From NCBI GenBank assembly GCA_905182995.1, contig CAJJDP010000026.1:128442-192441 (forward strand): a stretch of DNA of 64,000 nt, read 5' to 3'. The translations under genes and the position numbers were made by a program. Below are positions 1-10,452 of this stretch, piece after piece. The first letter of the stretch is position 1. Each line of letters opens with the position of its first letter. A model generated the notes under the pieces. That model ran no database searches. It was given only the letters and a program-made list of their open reading frames with translations, and was not told where the DNA came from. Source of the stretch: Paramecium octaurelia (lineage: Eukaryota; Ciliophora; Oligohymenophorea; Peniculida; Parameciidae).

Positions 1-582
1 TCCAGATGCGCAAATCTTCTTATTTTATATGTTTTACCTAGGCCTGCTTATTTGTGGATGTTGTTTTATAGTTTTATGCGCACTGTTATAAAATTCTTAA
101 GATTGAGATAGAGGATTTTGGATTGTAGCTGCTAATCGCTTTGCAATTACTTCGTCAAATTTTTGTTCCCTTGCAGTAGACAGAAACTCTAATCTTTCCA
201 CATCATCAGGTCTTTTTCTACCCAAAGAACGATATTCAAAGTTTGTTTTGCCATGGAGTTTCACTCTCTCCTTTCTAAAATACATTTATTATTTTTATTA
301 TAATTATATGCAAATTAAAATTTATTGTTGTTTTTTATAAACAATCGTAATATCATCTCCATTCTCAACACTTCTCTGTTGTTGATCTGTAAACAGCCCA
401 TTTTATTGAGTACTTTCAATTTGTGTTGCATTAAATATGTGATTAATAACCCCATTTATTGTCTGTATCAAACAAGATTTTGCAAGGTTGCTGATGAGGC
501 CAATTTTATAACTAAGTTAAATGTAGCTGTTTATTTCATCGATAATTTCTAATTTGGAATTTTATTCATTAATATAGTAGTA
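1..582 (-). CDS. Partial gene of unknown function, splice structure unresolved
   Basis: With ciliate code, one minus-strand frame has no TGA from position 582 to the window edge. The best coding stretch starts at the ATG at 285 (MYFRKERVKLHGKTNFEYRS, then a charged segment around ARRP/REQKFDEVIAKRL) and runs off the left edge. Upstream in the same frame is another plausible stretch ending GDDITIVYKK, joined by a glutamine-rich bridge that may instead be an intron or the 3' end of a separate gene. No in-frame ATG lies upstream of 285, so a 5' exon must be spliced in or the gene starts at 285. No family is recognised. Confidence 0.4.
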
Positions 583-884
583 TCAAATAACTTGTTTATT
601 AATATGTTTATAAAACAGGCACTTCTGTAAGAGAGTCAGCCTCTTGAATTAGAATACGCAATGAATAACTAATTAGTGCAATTCTGAATATTATATTGAA
701 AGAAAATCTTATTTATAATTTGTGATAAGATGTGAATATCAAAATCTTAAATTTAAATATCGTTTTTATATAAGATTGGAATTATTGTTTAGCAAGTAAT
801 TCTGAACGTGGGAATTGTAAATACAGGAACTATGTTTCATAAAGTGTAACAAATTTTGATTTTTTATTGTATTTTATTTAAAAA

Positions 885-3527
885 ATGGGAAATGCATGTC
901 GTTGTTAATAATATACTTCTGAGAACATGGAGCTCATATCAGGCAGGAATGAGAACGTGAATAAAAAAGGGGAAAGCATCACTATTCCTCAACAGAATGG
1001 AACCACAGTGTCCAAAAAGACAACTCATAAATAAAATGATGATGATGGAGACGAAGATTAACAGATTTAAGAAGTGTAACAGATTGAAGTACTCTCCTCC
1101 ATATATTTACCTTAGCTAAAACGTGGTGATAAAAAGAAATAGGCAAAGATTAATGCAGTCTCAGACACAGTGGAAATATTTGAAAACGTCAAGAAACTTG
1201 ATAAGAGAAAATCCCCATTCGACTATTAGTTGATGTTAAATGCCTTCAATGAGCATTTCATCTTTAAATCTGTGCCTTAGAGTGATATAGAATACGTGGT
1301 TGATTAAATGTTTTATTGTACTGTCCCTGACGGTCAATTTGTATTCAAGCAAGGAGACATGGCCAGTTCATACTTTTTGATTGAGAGAGGACAGTGTCAA
1401 ATCATAATTAATGGTGAACTCAAAAAAACTCTTAAAAGTGGAGATGCTTTTGGTGAGTTGGCCATGCTCTACAATGCACCCAGGAGTGCTAGTGTCAAAG
1501 CCATAGGAGGTACATACTTTCACCAATTAACTAGATTGTGCATTCTGGGCCATAGATCGAAACACTTTTAGGAAGGTGGTCGAGTAACAGAATCAGAGAA
1601 GTTATGAAGAAAATAGAGAATTCATGAAAAAAGTTGAATTTTTTTGTAATAATGATGAATTAATATTAAAGCCTTTTTAACCGAAGAATAAAGAGACGCA
1701 ATCTCTAGTGTTTTAATTACTTCTGTTTTTAAGAAGGGAGAAATCATAGTGTCTGAAGGTGATGTGGCCAACTCATTTTATATAATCAAAAAGGGAAAGG
1801 TGGCCATCATCAAGGGAGACAAAGAAGTATCTTAGATGAGTGCTGGAGAATCCTTTGGTGAAGCTGCCTTGTATTAAAGTTGTTAAAGAGCTGCTACTGT
1901 TAAGGCAGCTGAGGAAGAAGTGAGATGTCTCTCCTTGTCAAAGGATGACATCCAGAGAATATTGGGTTAAAAAATATAGACTGTTAAGTATATTAACACT
2001 TAAAAATGGGCCTTGTAACAGAGTCCTTTGTTGGGAAAGCTAACTTCAATTCAGATTGAGAAGATTCTCTAAAACATTAGACAGGTGCATTATGAGAAGA
2101 ATGAAATGATTATTAAAGCAGGACAGCCTTGCACTAAGGTTTATATAATCTTAGAAGGAGAAATAGCGACAGTAACACTTTATTTCGTAATTATAAGGTC
2201 TATAGATTCCCTCAAAAAAATTAGTATTGGGTAAAGGCAAAATCTTTGGAGAATAGTTTTTGAAATCCTAGGGTTAAGACAATAAACTCACTGAAACAAT
2301 TTAAGTCTAAACTGATGAATCTATCATTGCAGAATTTGAAATTAAAATGTTCTTCGATATGATCGGAGGTAGTGTAGAGTAGATGATCTAAAAGAATGAA
2401 AATTCACACGAATAAAAGTATCTAAATAGGACTAATGTATATTAAAAGAAGGATTATTCAAATTTAAAATTAGATAATTTGATTTGCATCAAGAAATTAG
2501 GATAGGGATAATTTGGAAATGTCTATTTGGTGAGAACAGCATAAGATGAAAAATTATACGCTTTGAAATGTATTAGCAAGGCTCAGATTGTTGAACAACA
2601 TCTAGAAAGGCATTTAGCTGTAATGAAACTGTTATATAAAATTAGTAAGAAAAACAAGTTTTGTCAACCATCAACTTCCCATTCTTGATGCAATTTTACA
2701 AAAGTATGAAGGATCAGAATTACATTTATTTCTTGGTAGAATTTATTAAGGGAATGGAACTTTTTGATGCCATCAGAGAAATAGGATTGCTGACTACGAG
2801 TGATTCCCAATTTTATATTGGGTCATTATTGATATGCGTAGAATATTTGCATAAATTATAAATTATTTACAGAGATATCAAACCAGAAAATATTATGGTT
2901 GATGAGAAGGTATCCAATTAATTATCAACCAATAGGGTTATCTAAGAATGATCGATATGGGAACAGCAAAGTTTTTGAATTAGAAATCAATTAGAACATA
3001 TACTATTATTGGAACTCCACATTATATGGCTCCAGAAATTATTACAGGCAAGGGATATACATTTTCTGTTGATCTTTGGTCCATCGGAGTGTGCTTGTAT
3101 GAATTCATGTGTGGTGGAGTCCCGTATGCAGAGGATGCTGACGATCCTTATGAAATTTATGAAGAAATTCAAAAAAAGACAATTACATTCCCAACTTTTA
3201 TGAAGGATAAGAAAGCTAAGAAATTTATAGAACAATTGCTATCAAAAACACCAGAAGCCCGTTTAGGTGGAGGCTATGCTTCTCTTAAGGCCAATACTTG
3301 GTTTGATAAATTTGACTGGGTACTTTTGATTTATATTGACTTAGGACAAATTAATGGATAAAGAACTCAAGCCTCCTTTCTTACCCAAGAAATCTAGGAT
3401 GATTCAAGAGAAAGATATCCAGTCTGCTGTTATTCATAATAAATTGGCATCAAAGGAAATCAATTCAATAGGTGTACCCTATAAAAAGGAAAAAGCAAGA
3501 GATTAAAATTGGGATTCAAATTATTGA
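885..3527 (+). CDS. cGMP-dependent protein kinase (PKG-like), three cyclic-nucleotide domains
   Basis: Predicted serine/threonine kinase of the AGC group activated by cyclic nucleotide. Six introns (1510-1534, 1646-1671, 2172-2205, 2620-2645, 2910-2935, 3320-3344) leave 827 codons. An N-terminal MGNAC is a likely myristoylation and palmitoylation site. Three cyclic-nucleotide-binding repeats follow: the first has FGELAML and PRSASV, the second FGEAAL and RAATV, and the third is weaker with FGEQFL. The kinase domain has GQGQFGNVY, the lysine in YALKCISK, the catalytic loop YRDIKPEN, then IDMGTAK (DMG instead of DFG) and MAPEII. The 826-residue length fits protist PKGs. In ciliates PKGs act on cilia and secretion; that role is inferred from family knowledge. 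Confidence 0.93.
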
Positions 3528-3601
3528 TATAATCATTCAAATATACTAATAATCTATTAAAATTAAGTTGGTTCTTCAAGTACTACATAAATAGAAATTC
3601 T

Positions 3602-3949
3602 ATGTTCTAAAAGCAAAGTTAAGCCATCAGAAAATTTCAAAATTAGCTCCTCATAAACTAAGATTTGCTTGAGAATCAGAAAAATCTAAATGACTCTTCC
3701 ATATTGTAATTCAAATGATATGTCTAACATAATGAGAACTTATTTGCTGATATAATTAAGAAGATATAAGTATAGTTAGACTCTTGCAATGAAATTGCTT
3801 CTTAATTCGATTAATTGGAACAGAACTTCTTCATTAGTTGCAAACATGTAATTTCTTGGTCTTAATCGATTACAAATATCCCAATCATAAGACAAGTATA
3901 ATGTAATAAATTTACTAGATCTAAAATTCTGGTTCTTAAGAGATTTTGA
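3602..3949 (+). other. Possible small coiled-coil gene containing an in-frame TGA
   Basis: From the ATG at 3602 one frame reads as a glutamine-rich helical protein (MFQKQSQAIRKFQNQLLINQ onward). It meets TGA at 3716-3718 and continues in the same frame as another convincing helical stretch (NLFADIIKKIQVQLDSCNE) to TGA at 3947. No intron that removes the TGA and keeps the frame was found; the GTAATT...GAG candidate at 3706-3736 is 31 nt and shifts it. It could be a decayed gene, a sequence error, or two unrelated open stretches between the PKG and snRNP genes. Confidence 0.3.
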
Positions 3950-3998
3950 CTAATAAAAGTAAATGCTTTATAATATTTATATAAATTTGATTTTATTA

Positions 3999-4707
3999 AT
4001 GAATTAGCCTTATCTTCATCCTGCTTAACAAATTAATTAGGACTCAGCACCCAAAGAAACCCTTTATGTAAGTGGATTGAATGATAAAATTAAATTGGAA
4101 GACTTAAAATTTGTGTTATACATTCTCTTTTCCTAATTCGGAGAAGTCTTATAGATTGTAATGAAAAAAACATAAAAATTAAGAGGTCAAGCATTTATTG
4201 TGTTTTAAAATATTACTTATGCCACCAATGCCAAATCAGCCTTGTCTGGAATGATAGTCTATGACAAACCACTAGTATTTTTGCCTATTATATTAGATTA
4301 TTGAATTTGCATACAAGAAGAGCGTAATCTTTGATAGAATGGAAGGCAAATTTTATTACAAATAGAAATAATAAAAAGAATTGCAACCAACTTTGCCAAC
4401 AGATTTGGCCAAAGAAAGAAAATAAAAAAAATTAGAAGACAAATTGAATAACAATACTGTTTTCAATTAAGGAGAAGTTAATAATGTGTTATTGATAGAA
4501 TCATTACCACCATTTGTCACCGAAATTATGTTATCAGAGTTATTTAGACAATATCCTGGATATTCATTAATTAAGTTAATAAGCGCAAGAGGCTTGGCCT
4601 TTGTTGAATATTAAAATGATGACCAAGCCACTGTAGCTTTGAAAGGACTAAGCAATTTTAAAATTACTCCTGAATGCCAACTCAAAGTAAAGTATGCAAA
4701 GAAATGA
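3999..4707 (+). CDS. U1A/U2B''-type snRNP protein with two RRM domains
   Basis: Spliceosomal RNA-binding protein of the SNRPA/SNRPB2 family, expected in the U1 or U2 snRNP. One 22-nt intron (4275-4296) leaves 229 codons. The first RRM starts at about residue 20 with LYVSGLNDKIKLEDLK (RNP2), has LRGQAFIVFQN (RNP1) and ends near IIEFAYKKS. A charged linker (LAKERKQKK) leads to a second RRM near the C terminus with LLIESLPP and GLAFVEYQN. Two RRMs separated by a basic linker is the family layout; the 228-residue length matches. The start is the nearest in-frame ATG before the first RRM, although the frame is open upstream. Which snRNP it serves cannot be told. Confidence 0.85.
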
Positions 4708-4751
4708 AAAGTAAATTAAAACATCGTATATTTCTTAATATATAAATGATA

Positions 4752-5163
4752 TCAAACAACGAATACTCCATATTTCAATTTGCTTAATTACTAGGCTTTT
4801 TCTAAGTTTTATTAGGCGATTGATTCGATTTCATTTTTTGTAAATTTTTTATCCATATATGGTTAAATATCTGTAGTTTTAAATAATAAGCAGGTCCTTA
4901 ACTCCAATTCAATATCACTCTACAAATCTATTTAATAACTTTACAGTTTATTCTAAAAGTCCCTTTTACATTAACTTCCAATTTCCAACCCCAACTTTTT
5001 CTAATTGCTCAATTAAGAATTATATTTTCTCCTCTCCCCAATATTAGCCTTTTTTGACCAAGAAATATTGGTGATTAACAGATCCATCAGGTTTACAGAT
5101 ATGGTTGTCTGATAAAGCTAATCTCATTTTCTTAGCATATTCCTCTCTACTTATTGTGCTCAT
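4752..5163 (-). CDS. Small SANT/Myb-like protein
   Basis: A 128-residue protein after removal of one 25-nt intron (4920-4944). The middle has YWGEEKIQFLIEQLEKVGVG followed by NWKLM, the tryptophan-spaced helix pattern of a SANT/Myb repeat. The C-terminal half is charged and has no recognised domain. It lies tail to tail with the snRNP gene, with 44 nt between stops. SANT-like repeats bind DNA or histone tails; a role in transcription or chromatin is inference only. Confidence 0.65.
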
Positions 5164-5330
5164 TATAAATTGGCGGTATTTAATAATAATAATGAAATAT
5201 TAATCAAAAACATATTACAAATACGTTACTCACTTAATAACAAATTGCTACATTAGGATTCCATGTAAAACTAAAATAGTAAAAATTATTTTTGAAAGTT
5301 ATATTTTGGGCAAAATTATTTCTATAATTT

Positions 5331-5669
5331 TCACAATCCTTATTTTAGTTTTTCGTAAAATTCATTTATATCCTTAAACATGCTCTCGATTTCAATTAGC
5401 TTGTTTCTTCCCTTACCTCCTTTTTACACTTAGATAACTGTTTTCTTAACTCCTAAAGTCTAAGCAACAAAATCACATAATTCAGCATTAGCTTCTCCAT
5501 CCTTTGTAGGTGCTGCAATATTAACATCAAAAGCCTCATCTGAGATGCCTGTTATTTGACTCATTTTAGAATTTGGTTTTATGTTGATGATGAGAAAATA
5601 AGAGCCTTCCTTGAATAAATTGATTTGGGTATGACTATTTATTGAATCATTAATTATATATATATTCAT
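5331..5669 (-). CDS. DUF167 (YggU/C15orf40-like) protein
   Basis: A 112-residue protein of the DUF167 family. The diagnostic core is INIKPNSKMSQITG, then FDVNIAAPTKDGEANAEL and a C-terminal QKGGKGRNKLIEI segment, matching the family pattern KPGAK...IAAPPxDGEAN...GxxSRxK. The molecular role of the family is unknown. The chosen ATG (5667-5669) overlaps the TGA of the upstream coiled-coil gene (5666-5668) on the same strand; the next in-frame ATG lies inside the conserved domain, so it is unlikely to be the start. No intron is needed. Confidence 0.82.
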
Positions 5670-8582
5670 TCTTCTTCTATACCGAATGCAATCTAAAGTT
5701 TGTCAACCAATGGAGTTCCTCCAATTTCAATTGCTGCATTGAATATATCTCCAATCTTTATTTTACTCAGTTCTAATTCTTATAACAACTTTATGCATTT
5801 TTTATCTAATTCATCATTTGCCGAGAGTACTCTTTCTAATTCAGTTTGATAATCTTTGGAGACTTTAATTTTCTCATTTGTTAAATGATTTATATATTCT
5901 TCAAGTTCCTTAATTCTTCCAATTTCATTTTATTAAATATTTCTTTAACTAACAAAAGCATCGTCTTTTTTATTTATGTCTTCTATTTACAATTGAATTA
6001 AAGAATCTCTTCTACTTGCATAGGTACTTGTTCTTATTTACGCAATGCTATTTCTTTATATTCCTTGTTCCAATTTATATAATTATAATTCTGCTATTTG
6101 TTATTATAATTCTTCAATATAATGTTGATTTTATTTTAATTATTCTTGACAATTGCATTATTATTTCATTTCTTTCTTTTACTTCTATTGTGAACCTAAT
6201 CCTTATTGAAGTTTTGATAATTCCTCTTTGAGTGCCTTTATTTATTCTTAGAGTTCTTGTCTCCACTTTTTCTCTTTTTCATAGGATTGTTTAGTCTACT
6301 GGTTTTGTATTTTATATTAATCAAGAGTCGTGGTTATAGTCTCCTCCATTTGAATATTATATTATTCAAGTTCTGCAATCAATTCTTAGCTCTTTTGAAT
6401 TTCTGAATTCTTTTCTTTAATCGATTTTTGCTGTTCTGCCATTTTAGCCTATAATAATACTTTCTCCTGCAATGCCTCAGCCAATTATTATTTACATTTC
6501 ATCATGTTTTACCTAACCGTATTCAACTATGATTTAGTCTCCTCAAGTTATTTGGACAAATCCAACTCTGATTGCTTTTACTGTTCAGATTATTCACGCA
6601 ATTATTTTAATTCTTCCGTCTGCCTAAAGTATGTATTATATTATTTTACTGTTAAAGTGCTGAGTTTAATCGCTAGATTTCCTCACTGTATGCATGCATC
6701 TACTCTTGGAATTAGGAATCAGAACACTCCATACATATTATTATATTACTTATTAACTTTGTTCCAATTTCAATTTATATTAACAAATTTCCAACTCTTA
6801 TTACAACTGTTGAACCTTCTACTCTAAGGAGATTTATGACTATTAATAGCCTTAAAGCTTGCTCTATATTGCTCTTTTCAATGATAGTAACTGATCGGGA
6901 AGTTCCTTTTGATCGTCAATGAAAGATGGGACATCGGCAATTTGTCTTTGCATTTGTTAGACTTCATTATTGTAATCGCTAAGTACTTTTAGGTTGCTTT
7001 CCCATTTGGATTGCCATTATTGGACTTGACTTCTTAGCCTAGCCATTTGTTGTTCTACTTTGGATTTATCTTACTGATTTGTTGACACTTCAATTTATTT
7101 CTCTAATTAATACGCTTAATTTTTAGAATCCTAACTTGTTTTACTAGTATCAAGTTCCTTTCTCATTGATTCTTCCAATTTATGTTATAAATTCTATACA
7201 ATTTCTTCCTTCTTTGCCAATTCCTATTCGTACTTCTATTGTAAAGTCTCAATATCCTGTTTCTTAGTGGTCAAAGCAGACTACAGTTCTTCAACTAAGA
7301 TACTTGAGTCATTGCTAGAAATGGCTTTAATTGCTTACTAATTCTAAATTGTAAAAATACGTCTTGATTTTTTAGTTTTTCTACTACATCTTTTTATTCA
7401 TTCAATCGTTTTTCCAAAGCCTCATTTCTCTATTATAATGCCATAATTGTTCCTGAAGTTAGATTTTTTAGATTTTAGATTTGTTCATTCTTTTCCTTAA
7501 CCTACTTTTTCAAGGCTTCAATTTCCTCATTTAATTGTTCAATTTAGTTGTTTTCATTAGAATTAAAGGATTCCTTTTGTGTTTCCTAGATAATAGCATT
7601 AAAATTATTTATTTCTTATTTTAGTTCAATGACTAAGTTTTCTAATTTCATATTTTTTTCATTCAAAATGTTTATTTGAGTTTTGTAATTTTCTTAGTTC
7701 TCAAGTTCATATTCATTTAATTTTGATTTCAACTAAGCAATCTCATTAGTTTATTAATCAATAACAAAAGACTTCGCTTTTAATTGGGCATGAATCATCG
7801 TGTTTTCATTAATGATGGTTTTTAGCTTAGCATTTTATTCTTGCAATTGTTATTCATAATTTAGTATACTCTCTTGATGAAGTTCCTTATCAACCATGTC
7901 ATTCAATTTCAATTTAAGTTTTTAAATCTAATTATTTAGATCAGAATCTTGATTCTTTTTGTCTAATATAATTTATCTTATTATACCACTATTGTCATTC
8001 TTTGGTTCCTATATCATCTTTTTCGGTGTTTAAATTGAAACCTAGGAAGTGTCAAGAGACTGATCTGTAGTTTCCAATCTAGGTTATGCTTTTAATATTA
8101 CTCCTAATCTATTTCTCCTATCTGTTTAATTTTAAAGTTAACTACAACTTTAGCATTTTTATCTGGGCATTTTTCTAATGGCAAGACTTCTTAAAATTCT
8201 AATTATTTTAAGTGAATATCCTCATACCAAACTATTGTTGATTGAGATATTGCGATAAATTCATGTTATGCATTCCAGCATTCTTTTATCCTTTATCAGT
8301 GACCAGAATGACAATTATTTGAGTTTTTTTTTCTTCGAATTTTCCATCTGCACCCAAATTGACTGAAATAGTGCAATTCAATGACTCGTTGATTATGGCA
8401 ATTCCTTTCTACAATTCATACGTAGGTTGCGTTTCCAATTTTTACGACCCTTTTTGAATTAATTAAGAATGAAATGGTATACCTCTTTTTAGAATGACCT
8501 ATATTTTACAATTAAACTGAACGCTTATCTAAACATTTATGATTGTGGCTTCCACTAAGAACTTGAATCCTCGAATATTCAT
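5666..8582 (-). CDS. NT-C2 domain coiled-coil protein
   Basis: A 943-residue protein after three introns (33, 29 and 23 nt) near the 5' end. The first ~150 residues resemble an NT-C2 domain (found in EEIG1/EHBP1): MNIRGFKFLVEATIINVQIS opens a beta strand, followed by FNCKIQVILKRG and later VLPLEKCPDK and VVVNFKIKQIG. The rest, from about residue 160, is almost unbroken coiled coil rich in K, E, Q, N and L, ending in a non-coiled tail with FNAAIEIGGTPLVDK. In EHBP1 and relatives this layout links membranes or the cytoskeleton; here that is inference. Only 23 nt separate its ATG from that of the divergent R-SNARE gene. Confidence 0.75.
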
Positions 8583-8605
8583 TATTAAATAATTTTAAAA
8601 TTTCT
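8583..8605. promoter_or_regulatory. 23-nt divergent intergenic region
   Basis: Only 23 bases separate the start codons of the minus-strand NT-C2 coiled-coil gene and the plus-strand R-SNARE. The sequence is AT-only except for one C and has no separate promoter elements that can be recognised. Both 5' untranslated regions must be minimal or overlap the neighbour's coding sequence. Confidence 0.6.
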
Positions 8606-9346
8606 ATGTCCTTGATTTATGCCGTCATTGTAAGGGGAAAGGATGTAATCCTTGTTGATTATGAAAGTAAATCCAGTAACTTCCCATCAATAGCAAATAA
8701 GCTATTTGAAAAACTATAACAAGACACTCGATTAACATATGTTTATGATAAAAAGTAATGAGTACATTTGGATCGAATACTAGTTATAAGATTCATTATA
8801 TCAATTAAAATGATTTCACTTACTTATGTTTGGCAGACGCATTATTGCCAAAATATACTGCCTTTGCATTTTTAGAAGAAATTAAAGAATTGTTTTGTTA
8901 GAAATACAGTGAAAATATTAGAAAAAAAGCAGTTAATTATGGGATGCAAGACTAATTTAAAGAGTGCTTGAGAATCAAGATAGTATCAATATTATTATGC
9001 CGTTGACCAGGATCATTATAACAGTAATCCAGAGAATGAAGAAATAGTCAGGTTAAAAGACCAGTTGATAGATGTGGCTAATCAAATGTCTCTGACTTTA
9101 GGTAATCCATCATTGTAATGCTGTTAGACGAAATCTTAGCAAGAGACGACTAAATATAGATTTTAGTCCAAAACACTAAACCCTTGGTTAAAGATGCAGA
9201 AGGCTTGAAAAGAACAGTAAATTCATTTATTAAAAGTCAAGGCAAAACAAGTCAAAGAAGATCAGGAAAGTAGAGCGTTAAAAACAAAACTATTTATTGC
9301 TGCAGTTATTGTTGCTATGTTTTTAGGTATTTATTGCCTTTATTGA
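8606..9346 (+). CDS. Longin-type R-SNARE (VAMP7-like)
   Basis: Membrane-fusion R-SNARE with 210 residues after four introns (29, 28, 26 and 25 nt). Residues 1-120 form a longin domain beginning MSLIYAVIVRGKDVILVDY. The SNARE helix spans about 125-185; the zero-layer arginine is probably in ILARDDQIQILV. A C-terminal anchor LFIAAVIVAMFLGIYCLY ends the protein. The length and order (longin, SNARE, tail anchor) match VAMP7/YKT6-type R-SNAREs with a transmembrane anchor. The last acceptor was chosen because it alone keeps the SNARE and membrane helix in frame. Which vesicle step it serves is unknown. Confidence 0.88.
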
Positions 9347-9375
9347 AATTTATATAGCATTATATTATATAATAA

Positions 9376-10152
9376 TCAATATTTTAAGTTGCCAATGTAG
9401 TCCTATTCCAAAAATGCATGTCCATTGACCCAAGAATGGAATTAATTAAATAATTTAGTACAGTCTTTTCCAGCTCCAAGCATCAGCTTTTCGACTCCCC
9501 CTGGATGATAGTCTAAGTAGAGAGAGACGTCGTAAACCTTGCCATTCAACACAGTCCATACATCTCCTGGTTTATTATGTTTCGAGACTTCTTCTGCAGT
9601 ATAATTTTTAAAAGCAGGTCTATTTTTTCTGGGCTATTGCACATATTGTAATTATCCTCCTTTCACTTAGACCTTCTCTCTTTTTGATACCTCCTCTTAA
9701 GGTAAGAGAGGAGCTATAAATCTACTTTCAGCGAAATTCGGTTTGCTTTATAAGAAGGCACCTGTACCCTGATTGAAAGATCCTAACATTTTATTGATTT
9801 ATTCATAAGTCACTTCGGTTGATTCAGTTTTACGTCCATTCCTATATTTTTCTTTTAAGATCTTTCCTTCTTTTGGTTCATATGTATATCTGACTTCCTT
9901 TTGTGATTTGATGTCCATAGAATTCTTTACTCCTGGCAAGAACAGAAACACATGTCGATTTTCTACACATTCTTCTATTGCTAATTTCTGTAATTTTTAT
10001 GATTGCAGTAAGATTTTATCTGTCATCGAGAACTTCTTATAGTCCATTATTATGTAATTGAGTATTATGATTAATTCCTCTTTAGTGGCATTCAGATGAA
10101 AGATCTCATCTATTCTATCATCCGTCACTATGGATGTTATTTTTTCTTCCAT
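9376..10152 (-). CDS. Cytochrome b5-domain protein
   Basis: Intronless 258-residue protein. The C-terminal third is a cytochrome b5 haem-binding domain: NYTAEEVSKHNKPGDVWTVL, then DYHPGG with the first axial histidine, and FHSWVNGHAFL with the second. The N-terminal part is charged, without a signal peptide or recognised domain. The b5 domain type resembles the soluble b5 module of CYB5R4-like proteins. Electron transfer to an unknown partner is inferred. It lies tail to tail with the R-SNARE, 29 nt between stops. Confidence 0.87.
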
Positions 10153-10272
10153 TATTAAAAGAAACTTAATTAAAATTATTTAATTTAGTTTGTGACAAAT
10201 TATTGATTATTATTTTTAATTATAAGTGATTCTTTGCATAAACAAAGCATTTTCATAAATTTATATATTATG

Positions 10273-10407
10273 TCAATTTTCATCCACAATATCGTAATAT
10301 TTCATAGCAATCTAATCAAATGCATTCCTAGGTATCATCCAAGTTATCGTGAAACCCAAAACGAATCCACTAAAGAAATTAAATTTGTTTGCCCACTTTT
10401 ATAACAT
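10273..10407 (-). CDS. 44-residue single-pass membrane microprotein
   Basis: A tiny ORF with an ATG at 10407 and TGA at 10273. It begins MLQKWANKFNFFSG and continues with a hydrophobic run FVLGFTITWMIP, then a hydrophilic tail ending YYDIVDEN. The predicted topology is one membrane helix. It lies 45 nt downstream of the MUL1-like gene on the same strand. Ordinary codon use, a clean start and stop, and the amphipathic sequence favour a real gene. Similar short proteins occur as respiratory-chain or TIM-complex accessory subunits, but no family is recognised. Confidence 0.6.
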
Positions 10408-10452
10408 CAAATAATAAATAATGTTTTTTTTTATAAAATTCTTCCTAATATT

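Noticed and set aside
325..552. Plus-strand ORF of 75 residues
   Set aside because: It is hydrophobic, low in coding character and antisense to a better minus-strand frame.
1510..1534. The coding stretch across 1510-1571 as the end of a short cyclic-nucleotide protein
   Set aside because: Removing the 25-nt GT...AG intron restores the second half of the first nucleotide-binding domain and a continuous 827-codon frame.
6016..6827. Plus-strand hydrophobic ORFs in 6.0-6.8 kb resembling membrane proteins
   Set aside because: They are antisense to the long coiled-coil gene; the hydrophobic character arises from the complement of lysine- and glutamate-rich codons.
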